61,917 bases of DNA, taken from the NCBI GenBank assembly GCA_017451295.1, contig JAFSPW010000037.1, positions 1-61,917 of the forward strand. Reading direction: 5' to 3'. The position numbers and the translations under genes were made by a program. The notes under the pieces are model-generated. The model was not told the DNA's origin, did no database searches, and was given only the letters and a program-made list of their open reading frames with translations. Source of the DNA: Clostridia bacterium (GTDB lineage: Bacteria > Bacillota > Clostridia > Christensenellales > CAG-138). Positions 1 through 7,365 of this stretch are shown one piece after another (within the stretch, counting starts at the first letter, position 1; each line of letters starts with the position of its first letter).

Positions 1-56
1 AGGCAAAAAGCCAAGCTGCCCGCAGATTGTGCGTAGACTCCCATCACCAGCTCCAT

Positions 57-86
57 AAAAAGACCACCCTTTACGGGTGGTTTTTT
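57..86 (+). terminator. Rho-independent terminator, copy 1
   Basis: The stem CCACCC/GGGTGG (64-69 with 75-80) is followed by six T. It ends the upstream copy of the duplicated sequence, whose beginning lies outside the window. Confidence 0.75.
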
Positions 87-276
87 ATGGCGGTTTAGGA
101 GGGAGTCGGAGGGCGGATAGGCTGTCAGGGCAGATGGCAGAAGCCGGCTTCTTTGGGCCGAATTATAGTTCCCTATATGAGGGCACGAAGCCGAGCGCCC
201 GCAGTGCGGGATGCAGCGAGGCGGAGTGCGCCCAAAACAAGGAGTAAAAGGAGCGAACAGCGACGCCTTACGACTA

Positions 277-561
277 TGTTTTGGGCCTGGTCCAACCAAA
301 AACACGGCTAATTTGCGGCACATAATCAAAAGAAAGTGCGCTTCGACGCACTTTCATCCGACAGTATTATTTGGCTTTAGTTGCCGCAAATGGTCTGGCG
401 CTGCACATGACAGCCGTAGAAGAAGCCCCAGTGAGGCTTCTTCCCGCCCTGGGGAGCACAAGCAAGAGGGAATGCCGCCCATAGGGCAAGTTGCCCGCAG
501 ATTGTGCGTAGACTCCCATCACCAGCTCCAAGCAAAAACCATCCCTTGTGGATGGTTTTTT
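277..561 (+). ncRNA. Candidate structured RNA ending in a terminator
   Basis: Several helices can be drawn on the plus strand. A perfect 10-bp long-range helix pairs 311-320 with 382-391 and encloses a 9-bp hairpin at 332-355. A second 8-bp hairpin lies at 420-442. GGGAG plus CACAA (452-461) pairs with TTGTG (502-506) and CTCCC (513-517) around a bulge. The 3' end is a rho-independent terminator at 532-561. The last 39 bases before the terminator are duplicated at 17-55. It does not match tmRNA (no tag frame), SRP RNA or RNase P RNA as far as can be judged by eye. The 5' end is unknown. Confidence 0.4.
532..561 (+). terminator. Rho-independent terminator, copy 2
   Basis: The stem CCATCC/GGATGG (539-544 with 550-555) is followed by six T. 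Compared with copy 1, one C-G pair has become T-A on both sides of the stem, a compensatory change that supports a real hairpin. Confidence 0.8.
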
Positions 562-720
562 GTTTGGAATTGGAATTATTAGGGAGTCGGAGGGCGATGG
601 GCTGTCAGAAGCCGATTGTCAGCCGCAAATTCTAAAACTATCCTGGCTTTCTCCGCTCGCTTTGCTCGGTCGAAATGACAATGGGGGAACCATCTTTGCG
701 ATGCCGGAAGGGACGGTATG

Positions 721-996
721 TCACTCCCCCGTCACCAGGCCAGCTTCCATGAGGCGGTGGACGGTGGTTTGCACATCGGCGGTGGCCTTTTCCAGGGTGA
801 CCCCCTGATACTCCTCGGTGATGGCCCGGGCGGTCTCGGGCACCGTCATTCCGCTGCTTAGGCAGCGAAAGATGGAGGCACCGGTTTCGTTGGTGCGAAT
901 GACACCGGGGAAGGTTTGAGCCAACGGTCCCACAGGTACGATGATATAGCTATCGGCCACCTTCTGCAGCACCAGCTTTTCCTTCAGTTTGATCAC
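721..996 (-). CDS. PqqD-like peptide-chaperone protein
   Basis: This 91-residue protein has the size and pattern of the PqqD family: a small winged-helix fold that binds leader peptides in RiPP pathways (RiPP recognition element). Visible features are an N-terminal strand region with IVPVGP, the segment NETGASIFRCLSSGMT typical of these proteins, and a helical C-terminus ending VHRLMEAGLVTGE. Translation starts at GTG (994-996) behind GGAGG. A promoter lies at 1031-1059, so it appears to be transcribed alone. No precursor peptide, radical SAM maturase or transporter of a RiPP cluster is visible nearby. The family call is fairly sure, the role is not. Confidence 0.7.
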   Translation of the reverse strand: MIKLKEKLVLQKVADSYIIVPVGPLAQTFPGVIRTNETGASIFRCLSSGMTVPETARAITEEYQGVTLEKATADVQTTVHRLMEAGLVTGE

Positions 997-1030
997 GATA
1001 TGCCCTCCTGCCCTTTTCGTTCGGTGTCAC

Positions 1031-1059
1031 AGTATATACCAAGGTTGTTAAAAATTCAA
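1031..1059 (-). promoter_or_regulatory. Promoter of the PqqD-like gene
   Basis: TTGAAT (1054-1059) and TATACT (1031-1036) are separated by 17 bp, immediately downstream of the MATE stop codon. Confidence 0.6.
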
Positions 1060-1064
1060 TGGTT

Positions 1065-2465
1065 CTAAAGAGAATTGTCTTGAGAAAGCTCCCTGTATGT
1101 GCCTATAATCAGGAACAGAGCCACGATAAATGTGAGAGCATCGGAGAGGGGCATGGAATACAGCACCCCGTTAAGCTGGAAGAATCGGGGCAGCAGCAAG
1201 GCAAAACCCACGCCGAAGACGATTTCCCGCACCATGGAAAGGGTTGTAGAAGCCGCCGCCTTGCCCATGGCCTGGAGGAAGATGAAGCACGCCTTATTGA
1301 TGCAGGCGAGAATCACCATGCATAGATAGATCCGAAAAGCCCGGAGGGCAAAGGCAGTGTAGTAGATGCTTTCGTTGGCGGCGCCGAAAATGCCGATCAG
1401 CTGCCGGGGGAACAGTTCCACCACCAGAAGGGCCACAAGCCCCACGGTCGCCTCGGCAACAAGGAGCCTGGTGAACAGTTCCTTCACCCTCCCCCGCTTA
1501 CCTGCCCCCATATTGAAGCCCACAATGGGGATGCAGCCAGCGGCCATGCCCACCACAATGGAGATGACAATCTGGAAAAACTTCATGACGATGCCCACCA
1601 CCGCCATGGGAATCTGGGCATACTGCTCCTGGCCGAAGATGGGGTCCAGAGCGCCGTATTTACGAATCATATTGTTGATAGCTGCCATAGCCGCCACCAG
1701 AGCGATTTGGGACAAAAAGCTGGTTAGCCCCAGGACGAGGGTCTTTTTGCTGACGGAAGCATCCAGGGCAAAGTCTGCCCTTTGGGGCTTGACCAGCTGC
1801 ATGTGCAGCACATACCAAACCGCCAAAGCGGCCGTGACAACCTGGCCCAGGACAGTAGCCACTGCGGCGCCCATCATGCCCCATTGGCAGACAAAGATGA
1901 ACACCGGGTCCAGAATGACGTTGATAACCGCCCCGGCCAGGGTCGAGACCATGGCGAAGCGAGGGCTGCCATCGGCCCGGATAATGGGATTCATGGCCTG
2001 GCCGAACATATAGAAGGGGATACCCAGGGTGATATAGAAGAAATATTCCTTGGCATGGCGGAAGGTCTCCGGGTTGACGGTGCCGCCGAACATGGCGATG
2101 ATGCTGTCGCTGAAGGTGAGGTACAGCCCGCTTAGCACCAGACTGCCGACCACCGCCAGAACGATGGAATTGCCCACGCTCCTCTTTGCCAGCGCAGGCT
2201 GTTCCTTGCCCAGACTGATGCTGACAAAGGCACAGCAGCCGTCTCCAATCATCACCGCAATGGCCAGAGCGATGACCGTCAGCGGAAACACCACCGTGTT
2301 GGCGGCGTTGCCGTAAGAGCCCAAATATGATGCATTGGCGATGAAGATTTGGTCCACAATGTTGTAGAGAGCTCCCACCAGCAGAGAGATGATGCAGGGG
2401 ACAGCGTATTTGGCCATGAGCTTCCCAATTCTTTCTTGGCCCAGATAGGCATTGCCAGTTTCCAT
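1065..2465 (-). CDS. MATE family efflux transporter
   Basis: This 466-residue membrane protein has about twelve hydrophobic segments and the MATE hallmarks near its start, including the LLVGALYNIVDQIF segment typical of the MepA/DinF-type branch. Such proteins export cationic drugs, dyes or metabolites using a sodium or proton gradient. The ATG at 2465 is chosen because homology begins there (METGNAYLGQERIGKLM). An AAAGGA sequence lies upstream, and the longer frame only adds residues without family character. A promoter lies at 2557-2585, giving a 5' leader of about 85 nt. The substrate cannot be deduced. Confidence 0.9.
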   Translation of the reverse strand: METGNAYLGQERIGKLMAKYAVPCIISLLVGALYNIVDQIFIANASYLGSYGNAANTVVFPLTVIALAIAVMIGDGCCAFVSISLGKEQPALAKRSVGNSIVLAVVGSLVLSGLYLTFSDSIIAMFGGTVNPETFRHAKEYFFYITLGIPFYMFGQAMNPIIRADGSPRFAMVSTLAGAVINVILDPVFIFVCQWGMMGAAVATVLGQVVTAALAVWYVLHMQLVKPQRADFALDASVSKKTLVLGLTSFLSQIALVAAMAAINNMIRKYGALDPIFGQEQYAQIPMAVVGIVMKFFQIVISIVVGMAAGCIPIVGFNMGAGKRGRVKELFTRLLVAEATVGLVALLVVELFPRQLIGIFGAANESIYYTAFALRAFRIYLCMVILACINKACFIFLQAMGKAAASTTLSMVREIVFGVGFALLLPRFFQLNGVLYSMPLSDALTFIVALFLIIGTYRELSQDNSL

Positions 2466-2556
2466 ACAGAGAGTCACATCCTTTTGTGCAAAATAAAAAA
2501 ACGCGGGGCGACCAACCGGATTTACGCAGTTGAAAACGCCACACGTTGCGTGCTGT

Positions 2557-2585
2557 ATTATATCGGTTAAAAAACAAAAAAGCAA
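2557..2585 (-). promoter_or_regulatory. Promoter of the MATE gene
   Basis: TTGCTT (2580-2585), a 17-bp spacer and TATAAT (2557-2562), just beyond the stop codon of the upstream DUF1848 gene. Confidence 0.65.
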
Positions 2586-2595
2586 GAAGGATTTT

Positions 2596-3522
2596 TCACA
2601 GTAGTGTCAGCTGGCGGTCAATCCAGGAGGTTTGAGGTACATCGTGGATGATATCGCCGGGTTCATAGCTGCCGATGAGGAAGGGAGATTGGGGATCGTG
2701 GCGCCGGCTTTGAGAGAGCACGCGGGCGGGGTCCCCATTGGCGTAGCAGTATTTGCACAGATGGCGGCAGGTATCGTAGGCGCCGATGTCGCAGGAGAGG
2801 TAGCAGGCGCAGGCATCGCGGCTCCCCTTGCGTTTGGGGGCCAGGAGGATTTTGCCGATGGCGGCTTCATAATCGCTGATGCGCATGCAGCCGCCGCAGT
2901 CCGCCCCGAAGGCAGCCAGCTCCTCCCCCTCCGCACAGGGCTTGACCACCATGCCCCGGGCCGCTGCCATATCAATGATGGCCTTGCCCAGGGTGAGGCG
3001 CTGGTCCTTCGTCACCTCCCGTGCCTCCGGGAAGTTCTGGCGGACCTTGGGATACAGGTCAATGAAGCTGATGACCACGGTATGGGTATAGCCTTCCAAC
3101 GCGGCAGACATGGTATCAAAGGCCCGCAGGTGATAGTCCATGGTGTAGCGGTCCGTGAGCAGGATGGGGTCGTACCGCCAGGCGATGGAGGCAATGCCCA
3201 CCAGTTGGGACAGGCGTTTGAAATCCTCCAGCAGAAGGTGCTTGTCCGGCACATTGGGTTCCAAATCCCGGCCATAGGGGGTGATGGTGACGAACCAATA
3301 CTGGCCATAGTCCCGCAGCAGGTCCATATGGGGAAACATGGGCGAAGGGTTCTTGGTGCAAAAGCCTATGACATCCACCACATCCGGTCGCAGCTGATAG
3401 CGGCTCACTTGCTGGGGATTGTAGGGATTGCGGACGCAGACAAAGCCAGCCTTCAGGCGATTGGCCAGCCATGTGCTGTAGAAAGCCGGAATATCCGTCC
3501 GCTGCCCGGTGTTGATAATCAT
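2596..3522 (-). CDS. DUF1848 family protein, radical-SAM-like cysteine motif
   Basis: The 308-residue protein begins MIINTGQRTDIPAFYS and continues with VCVRNPYNPQQVSRY, the recognisable opening of the DUF1848 family. Near the C-terminus it carries CRHLCKYCYAN, a CX3CX2C arrangement like an iron-sulfur radical SAM cluster site, and earlier cysteines in CGGCM and CACYLSC. The biochemical role of the family is unknown to me. The ATG at 3522 is preceded by GAGGGGG at good spacing; the longer frame runs into the tRNA-Lys gene and is spurious. It lies downstream of the Lys/Gly tRNA unit, separated from it by a terminator. Confidence 0.85.
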   Translation of the reverse strand: MIINTGQRTDIPAFYSTWLANRLKAGFVCVRNPYNPQQVSRYQLRPDVVDVIGFCTKNPSPMFPHMDLLRDYGQYWFVTITPYGRDLEPNVPDKHLLLEDFKRLSQLVGIASIAWRYDPILLTDRYTMDYHLRAFDTMSAALEGYTHTVVISFIDLYPKVRQNFPEAREVTKDQRLTLGKAIIDMAAARGMVVKPCAEGEELAAFGADCGGCMRISDYEAAIGKILLAPKRKGSRDACACYLSCDIGAYDTCRHLCKYCYANGDPARVLSQSRRHDPQSPFLIGSYEPGDIIHDVPQTSWIDRQLTLL

Positions 3523-3553
3523 ACCTTGTACCCCCTCATGGAATCCGATATAG

Positions 3554-3586
3554 ATAAAAAACAAAAAGCACCGAAACGGTGCTTTT
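3554..3586 (-). terminator. Terminator of the Lys/Gly tRNA unit
   Basis: A 10-bp stem (AAAAGCACCG with CGGTGCTTTT, 3564-3573 with 3577-3586) is followed on the minus strand by a T-rich run. It lies directly after tRNA-Lys. Confidence 0.85.
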
Positions 3587-3591
3587 GTTTT

Positions 3592-3668
3592 TGGTACCCC
3601 CTCAGGGACTCGAACCCTGGACACCCTGATTAAGAGTCAGGTGCTCTAGCCAACTGAGCTAAGGAGGC
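3592..3668 (-). tRNA. tRNA-Lys (CUU)
   Basis: Full cloverleaf of 77 nt with encoded CCA. The anticodon loop CTCTTAA gives anticodon CUU. It is the second gene of a two-tRNA unit. Confidence 0.95.
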
Positions 3669-3672
3669 ATAC

Positions 3673-3748
3673 TGGAGCGGGAAACGGGGCTCGAACCCGC
3701 CACCTCAGCCTTGGCAAGGCTGCGCTCTACCAAATGAGCTATTCCCGC
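3673..3748 (-). tRNA. tRNA-Gly (GCC)
   Basis: Cloverleaf of 76 nt with acceptor GCGGGAA/TTCCCGC and encoded CCA. The loop TTGCCAA gives anticodon GCC. Confidence 0.95.
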
Positions 3749-3761
3749 AAGCGCAGAACGC

Positions 3762-3790
3762 ATTATAGCAAAGGTAGCGGCGATTGTCAA
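3762..3790 (-). promoter_or_regulatory. Consensus promoter of tRNA-Gly/tRNA-Lys
   Basis: Perfect TTGACA (3785-3790), 17-bp spacer and perfect TATAAT (3762-3767), just upstream of tRNA-Gly(GCC). Confidence 0.9.
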
Positions 3791-3840
3791 TGGGTTTTGA
3801 AAAACTTTTTGACAATATCTTCCCGATGCCATGGGGAAAA

Positions 3841-3914
3841 TGGAGCAGGTAACGGGACTCGAACCCGTGATCTCAGCTTGGAAGGCTAATGTGTTACCGC
3901 TACACTATACCTGC
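3841..3914 (-). tRNA. tRNA-Gly (UCC)
   Basis: Cloverleaf of 74 nt with encoded CCA. The loop CTTCCAA gives anticodon UCC. It lies one base after tRNA-Leu in the same unit. Confidence 0.95.
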
Positions 3915-3915
3915 T

Positions 3916-4000
<85 letters not shown>

Positions 4001-4042
4001 GCTGCTGGCGGACAGCAAAACGGCTCTCCGGCAACGCAAATA

Positions 4043-4071
4043 ATTATAGGGAGGCGAAGGCCAAAAGTCAA
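4043..4071 (-). promoter_or_regulatory. Promoter of tRNA-Leu/tRNA-Gly
   Basis: TTGACT (4066-4071), 17-bp spacer and TATAAT (4043-4048), between the end of the polysaccharide operon and tRNA-Leu. Confidence 0.85.
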
Positions 4072-4108
4072 GAGAAACATTGCCTTGGCCTCCTGAGGGC
4101 CGCTGCTT

Positions 4109-5176
4109 TCAGGGGGTTGGGTAAACGGCGCTTAGGATGGACAGGGTGCGGCTGATGCCGGCTTGTATGCTGTAGCGGGGGTTCCAGCCAAGCTGTTGGA
4201 GCTTGGTGCCGTCCAAACGGGCCACGGTGGCGGTGCTGTAGCCGGCGGCTTCCAGGGCATCCGGAGATTCAAAGACCACCTTTCTGCCGGAGCATTTGGC
4301 TACCAGGGCCGCTGCCTCCCTGAGCCGGATATCCCCGCCGGTGTGGGCGATGTTATAGGCCTCCCCCGCCTTTCCCCGAAGCAGAACGGTAAGCAGGCCG
4401 GACACGGCATCCGCCGCATAGGTATAGGAATAGTATTGCATACCGTCGGATTTAAGAACGATGTCCTCCCCATGGATGCCCTTGCGTATAAACTGGCTCA
4501 GGGCCTTGGAATCCGAAAGGCGCATGGTGGGGCCGTAGGTGCGGGTGAAGCGGGGAATGACGAAATCCAGCCCCTTCTGGGCGGCATAGGCCTGGCAGAG
4601 GGCTTCGCCGCAGCGCTTGCTCTCCGGGTACCCGGCGCGCAGGGTGTTGGGGTTGATATAGCCGCAGTAGTCCTCGTCGAACGCCTCCGTATCGCCTCTG
4701 TTCTGGCCGTAAATCTCGTTGGAGGAGGCGAAGAGAAACCGGGCGGCGCCATGGGTCACGGCAAAGTCCAGCAGGTTTTTCAGGCCCAGGAAGTTGGTGG
4801 TGATGGTGCCGATGGGGTCCGTGGCGTACTGGAGGGGGTGGGTATTGGAGGCAAGGTGCAGCACATAGTCCACCCGGCCCTCTATCCCCATCAGGGGCTC
4901 GCACACATCCTGAGGGAGAAGATGCAGAAAGTCCCGGCCGGGACTGCCACCAAAGCGCTCCTCCGCCTCTCTAAGGTGGCGACAAAGGCCATAGACGGTG
5001 CAGTTTAGGCCCTCCTCCCGGTTCTTTTGGGCCAGTACATCCCAGAGAAAGCTCCCGATGAGGCCGGAGATGCCGGAGACCAGCAGGGTTGTATTGTGCA
5101 GTTTTTCCCAGGGCAAGCAAAGGCTGGCCACCAGGCGAACATCTTCCCGATAGAGGGGGTTTTCATACAGATTCAT
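4109..5176 (-). CDS. NAD-dependent epimerase/dehydratase (extended SDR)
   Basis: This 355-residue extended SDR enzyme has the nucleotide-binding glycine motif GISGLIGSF at about residues 35-43, DVLHLASNTHP-type core sequence and the catalytic YPESK (Tyr-x3-Lys). Such enzymes act on nucleotide sugars or sugar phosphates. It is the last gene of the polysaccharide operon and overlaps the end of the cytidylyltransferase gene by 14 bases. That pairing suggests the two make a CDP-activated polyol or sugar, with LicD as a likely user of the product. The exact substrate is not visible. Confidence 0.85.
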   Translation of the reverse strand: MNLYENPLYREDVRLVASLCLPWEKLHNTTLLVSGISGLIGSFLWDVLAQKNREEGLNCTVYGLCRHLREAEERFGGSPGRDFLHLLPQDVCEPLMGIEGRVDYVLHLASNTHPLQYATDPIGTITTNFLGLKNLLDFAVTHGAARFLFASSNEIYGQNRGDTEAFDEDYCGYINPNTLRAGYPESKRCGEALCQAYAAQKGLDFVIPRFTRTYGPTMRLSDSKALSQFIRKGIHGEDIVLKSDGMQYYSYTYAADAVSGLLTVLLRGKAGEAYNIAHTGGDIRLREAAALVAKCSGRKVVFESPDALEAAGYSTATVARLDGTKLQQLGWNPRYSIQAGISRTLSILSAVYPTP

Positions 5177-5900
5177 GGGGTCCTCCTTCCCGGTTCTGCC
5201 GGGGAATGGATTGCAGATACGCCCGAAACCAGGCTAAATCATCTGCGGTGGTGAGCTTGATGTTCTTATCGGAGCCGGCGGCAAAATAGAGCCTGACCCC
5301 CAGCTCGGCCATCATGGTGTTGGTATAGTGGGAGCCATGGATGCCCACGCCCTGGTCAAAGGCCTGGCGATACTTCTGCTCCAAAAGCGAGAAGGTATAG
5401 GCCTGGGGGGTCATGACCCGGCGCAGGGTCTCCCGGGGGATATAGCGGGTGGTGCTGATTGCATCATCCGCCAGGAAAATCTGCTCGTTATAGGGCAGGG
5501 AGGAAACCGCATTGCCGTAGCGGAGGGCCTTCTCGATTACATCGGTAAGCACGGAGGCATCCACCAGGGGACGGATGCCGTCGTGGATGACGATGATATC
5601 CTCCTCGTTCACCTTTCCGTCAAGGTGAAAGACCCCGTTGCGGATGGATTCCTGGACCGTCTCGCCGCCGGGGATAACCCATTTGAGCTTATGGATGCCG
5701 TATTGACGGGCATAGTCCCAGAGCCGCTCCTGCCAGCCTTCAATGCACACCACCTCGATTTGGTCGATGAGGGGATGGGCTTCAAAGCCCTCCAGGGTAT
5801 AGATAAGGATGGGCTTGCCCAGAACTTCGATAAACTGCTTGGGGATGTCCTTCCCCATTCTTACGCCGGAACCTCCGGCCACGATGACGGCAGTGGTCAT
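5163..5900 (-). CDS. IspD/TarI-family cytidylyltransferase
   Basis: The 245-residue protein has the CTP-binding start AGGSGVRMGKDIPKQFI, the internal HDGIRPLVD motif and the C-terminal NIKLTTADDLAWF typical of IspD and TarI enzymes. These transfer CMP to methylerythritol phosphate (isoprenoids) or ribitol phosphate (wall or capsule). Its position between a flippase and an SDR enzyme in a glycan operon with LicD favours a CDP-polyol role. A dxs gene elsewhere in the window means an MEP pathway exists, and IspD function cannot be excluded, so no symbol is given. Confidence 0.85.
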   Translation of the reverse strand: MTTAVIVAGGSGVRMGKDIPKQFIEVLGKPILIYTLEGFEAHPLIDQIEVVCIEGWQERLWDYARQYGIHKLKWVIPGGETVQESIRNGVFHLDGKVNEEDIIVIHDGIRPLVDASVLTDVIEKALRYGNAVSSLPYNEQIFLADDAISTTRYIPRETLRRVMTPQAYTFSLLEQKYRQAFDQGVGIHGSHYTNTMMAELGVRLYFAAGSDKNIKLTTADDLAWFRAYLQSIPRQNREGGPHESV

Positions 5901-5901
5901 A

Positions 5902-7365
5902 TCAGCGTTCCCTTTCCTTTAGCATGGTGTTGACAAATTGCCGGGCGTCCTTGCTAATCAGCAGGACCAGGGGGCAATAGATGATGAGATACACTATCAA
6001 AAAGACAAGCATTTGCCACAAGGGCTGACCGGGCAAGAGATAGGCTTTGCCCACATAGCACAGGGCCCCGGCAGCCACCGCCGCAGCGAGGATAGGCAAG
6101 CAGCGGCTGTGGGAGAAGGTGTCCTTGAGATAGTCACGGCTGTAGCGATAGTAGAGGGCCAGGTTGACCGTTTCGGAAACGAGGGTGGCCGCCGCCGCCC
6201 CCACCCCCTGAAAGCGGGGAATCAGCAGGAGATTGGCGAGGATATTCACCAGACACGAAATCAGCATGGTGCGGGCATAGAAGCGTTCCCGGCCGATGGT
6301 GTGCAGCACCCCTATGCCCAGGGTGAAGTTGAAGGAAAGCACGGGAAGGCTCAGCACCAGGGCCATCACAATGGCCGCCGCCGATTCATACGCCGCACTG
6401 CCAAGGATGTTCACCGCCTCCCGGGAGAAGGCCGTGAAGAAGGCCCACATGGCGCAGGCCACCACGAAGGTGAACAGCCCCACGGTACGCAGCAGCGTGC
6501 GAAAATCCCGGTGCCGTCCCTCATGATAGGCAAGCGACAGCCGGGGTATGACCACATCCAGCCCCGCCGACATGAGCGCCAGGAGCATGGACTTGATGCG
6601 GGCGCTGAAGGTGTATAGCCCCGTGTGATATTCGCCGCTTATGAGGTTCAGCATGACGGTATCCGTATGGGCGGCGATGGTGACCGCCACGGAGGAGGTG
6701 AAAAACATCAGCACGGGGGTGAAGTGTCGCCTAAGGTTCAGCTCCTTTAGGGGGAAGAAACGGACATGCTTTCTCACCAAAGCGAGGTCCATAAGGGCGG
6801 TGAGCACCTGCACGAGCACATTGATGGCGGTGTAGAGAACGGCGTCCTTTGGAGAATGCACCAGAAGGAAGATCAGCGCCACGGACAGGAGCTTGAGGCC
6901 CATGGTGCGAAGGGCGATGTATTGATACCGTTCCAAAGCCCCATGGAGCCACTCCAGGCTGACGGCGGACACCAGCACCGTCAGGCCGTTGAGCAGCAGC
7001 AGCACCCGGTAGGCATGGAACCGGGGCACCAGAAAGACGGCCAGCAGCAGGGCAAGAATCGTAACCACGTCCAGCAGAAGGCCGATATACATGAGCTCGC
7101 AGACGGTTTTTTGCAGCCGCTGCTCCTGGTTGCGGACCTTGGCGCAGGCAATCCGGCCATAGACGGGAATGCCCATGGTGGCAAACATCAGAAAATAGCT
7201 GACCACGGCGGTGGCAAAGTCCACCATGCCCAGGCTGGCCGGTCCCAGGCTCCGGGACACATAGGGAAACACCAGCACCGGCAGGACCAGGTTGAAGAGC
7301 ACCCGCAGGATGTTGAACAGGGCGTTTTTGCCCAGGATGATTCGGTTTTCCTTGGTTTCCTTCAT
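5902..7365 (-). CDS. Oligosaccharide flippase (Wzx-like)
   Basis: A 487-residue polytopic protein with about 12-14 membrane segments and an N-terminus (LFNILRVLFNLVLPVLVFPYVSRSLGP) typical of polysaccharide biosynthesis flippases. It probably moves undecaprenyl-linked repeat units across the membrane. Its start overlaps the end of the polymerase-like gene by four bases, so the two are translationally coupled. The Wzx-Wzy pair indicates polymerisation outside the cell from flipped units. Confidence 0.9.
   Translation of the reverse strand: MKETKENRIILGKNALFNILRVLFNLVLPVLVFPYVSRSLGPASLGMVDFATAVVSYFLMFATMGIPVYGRIACAKVRNQEQRLQKTVCELMYIGLLLDVVTILALLLAVFLVPRFHAYRVLLLLNGLTVLVSAVSLEWLHGALERYQYIALRTMGLKLLSVALIFLLVHSPKDAVLYTAINVLVQVLTALMDLALVRKHVRFFPLKELNLRRHFTPVLMFFTSSVAVTIAAHTDTVMLNLISGEYHTGLYTFSARIKSMLLALMSAGLDVVIPRLSLAYHEGRHRDFRTLLRTVGLFTFVVACAMWAFFTAFSREAVNILGSAAYESAAAIVMALVLSLPVLSFNFTLGIGVLHTIGRERFYARTMLISCLVNILANLLLIPRFQGVGAAAATLVSETVNLALYYRYSRDYLKDTFSHSRCLPILAAAVAAGALCYVGKAYLLPGQPLWQMLVFLIVYLIIYCPLVLLISKDARQFVNTMLKERER

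Larger units (their letters stand above)
1..720. repeat. Tandem-duplicated intergenic region, no convincing CDS
   Basis: No reading frame here looks like a real protein. A 39-bp block at 17-55 recurs at 492-530. Each copy is followed by a hairpin with a T-run (57-86 and 532-561), and then by a 16-bp match at 100-115 and 581-596, so the region is a diverged tandem duplication with a period of about 475-481 bp. The first copy runs off the window start. A perfect 14-bp palindrome lies at 139-152. The stretch 648-680 shares its end sequence with a dispersed repeat at 61808-61849. Confidence 0.7.

Noticed and set aside
369..521. Minus-strand frame of about 50 codons across the structured repeat
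   Set aside because: No ribosome site or family resemblance, and it runs through the duplicated, hairpin-rich sequence.
492..530. Resemblance of the 39-bp repeat end (GACTCCCATCACCAGCTCCA) to a tmRNA 3' end
   Set aside because: No T-loop TTC, no matching 5' acceptor strand and no tag peptide frame were found within 400 bases.
2632..3633. Long plus-strand frame opposite the DUF1848 gene
   Set aside because: Typical high-GC antisense shadow; it runs into a tRNA gene and has no domain.
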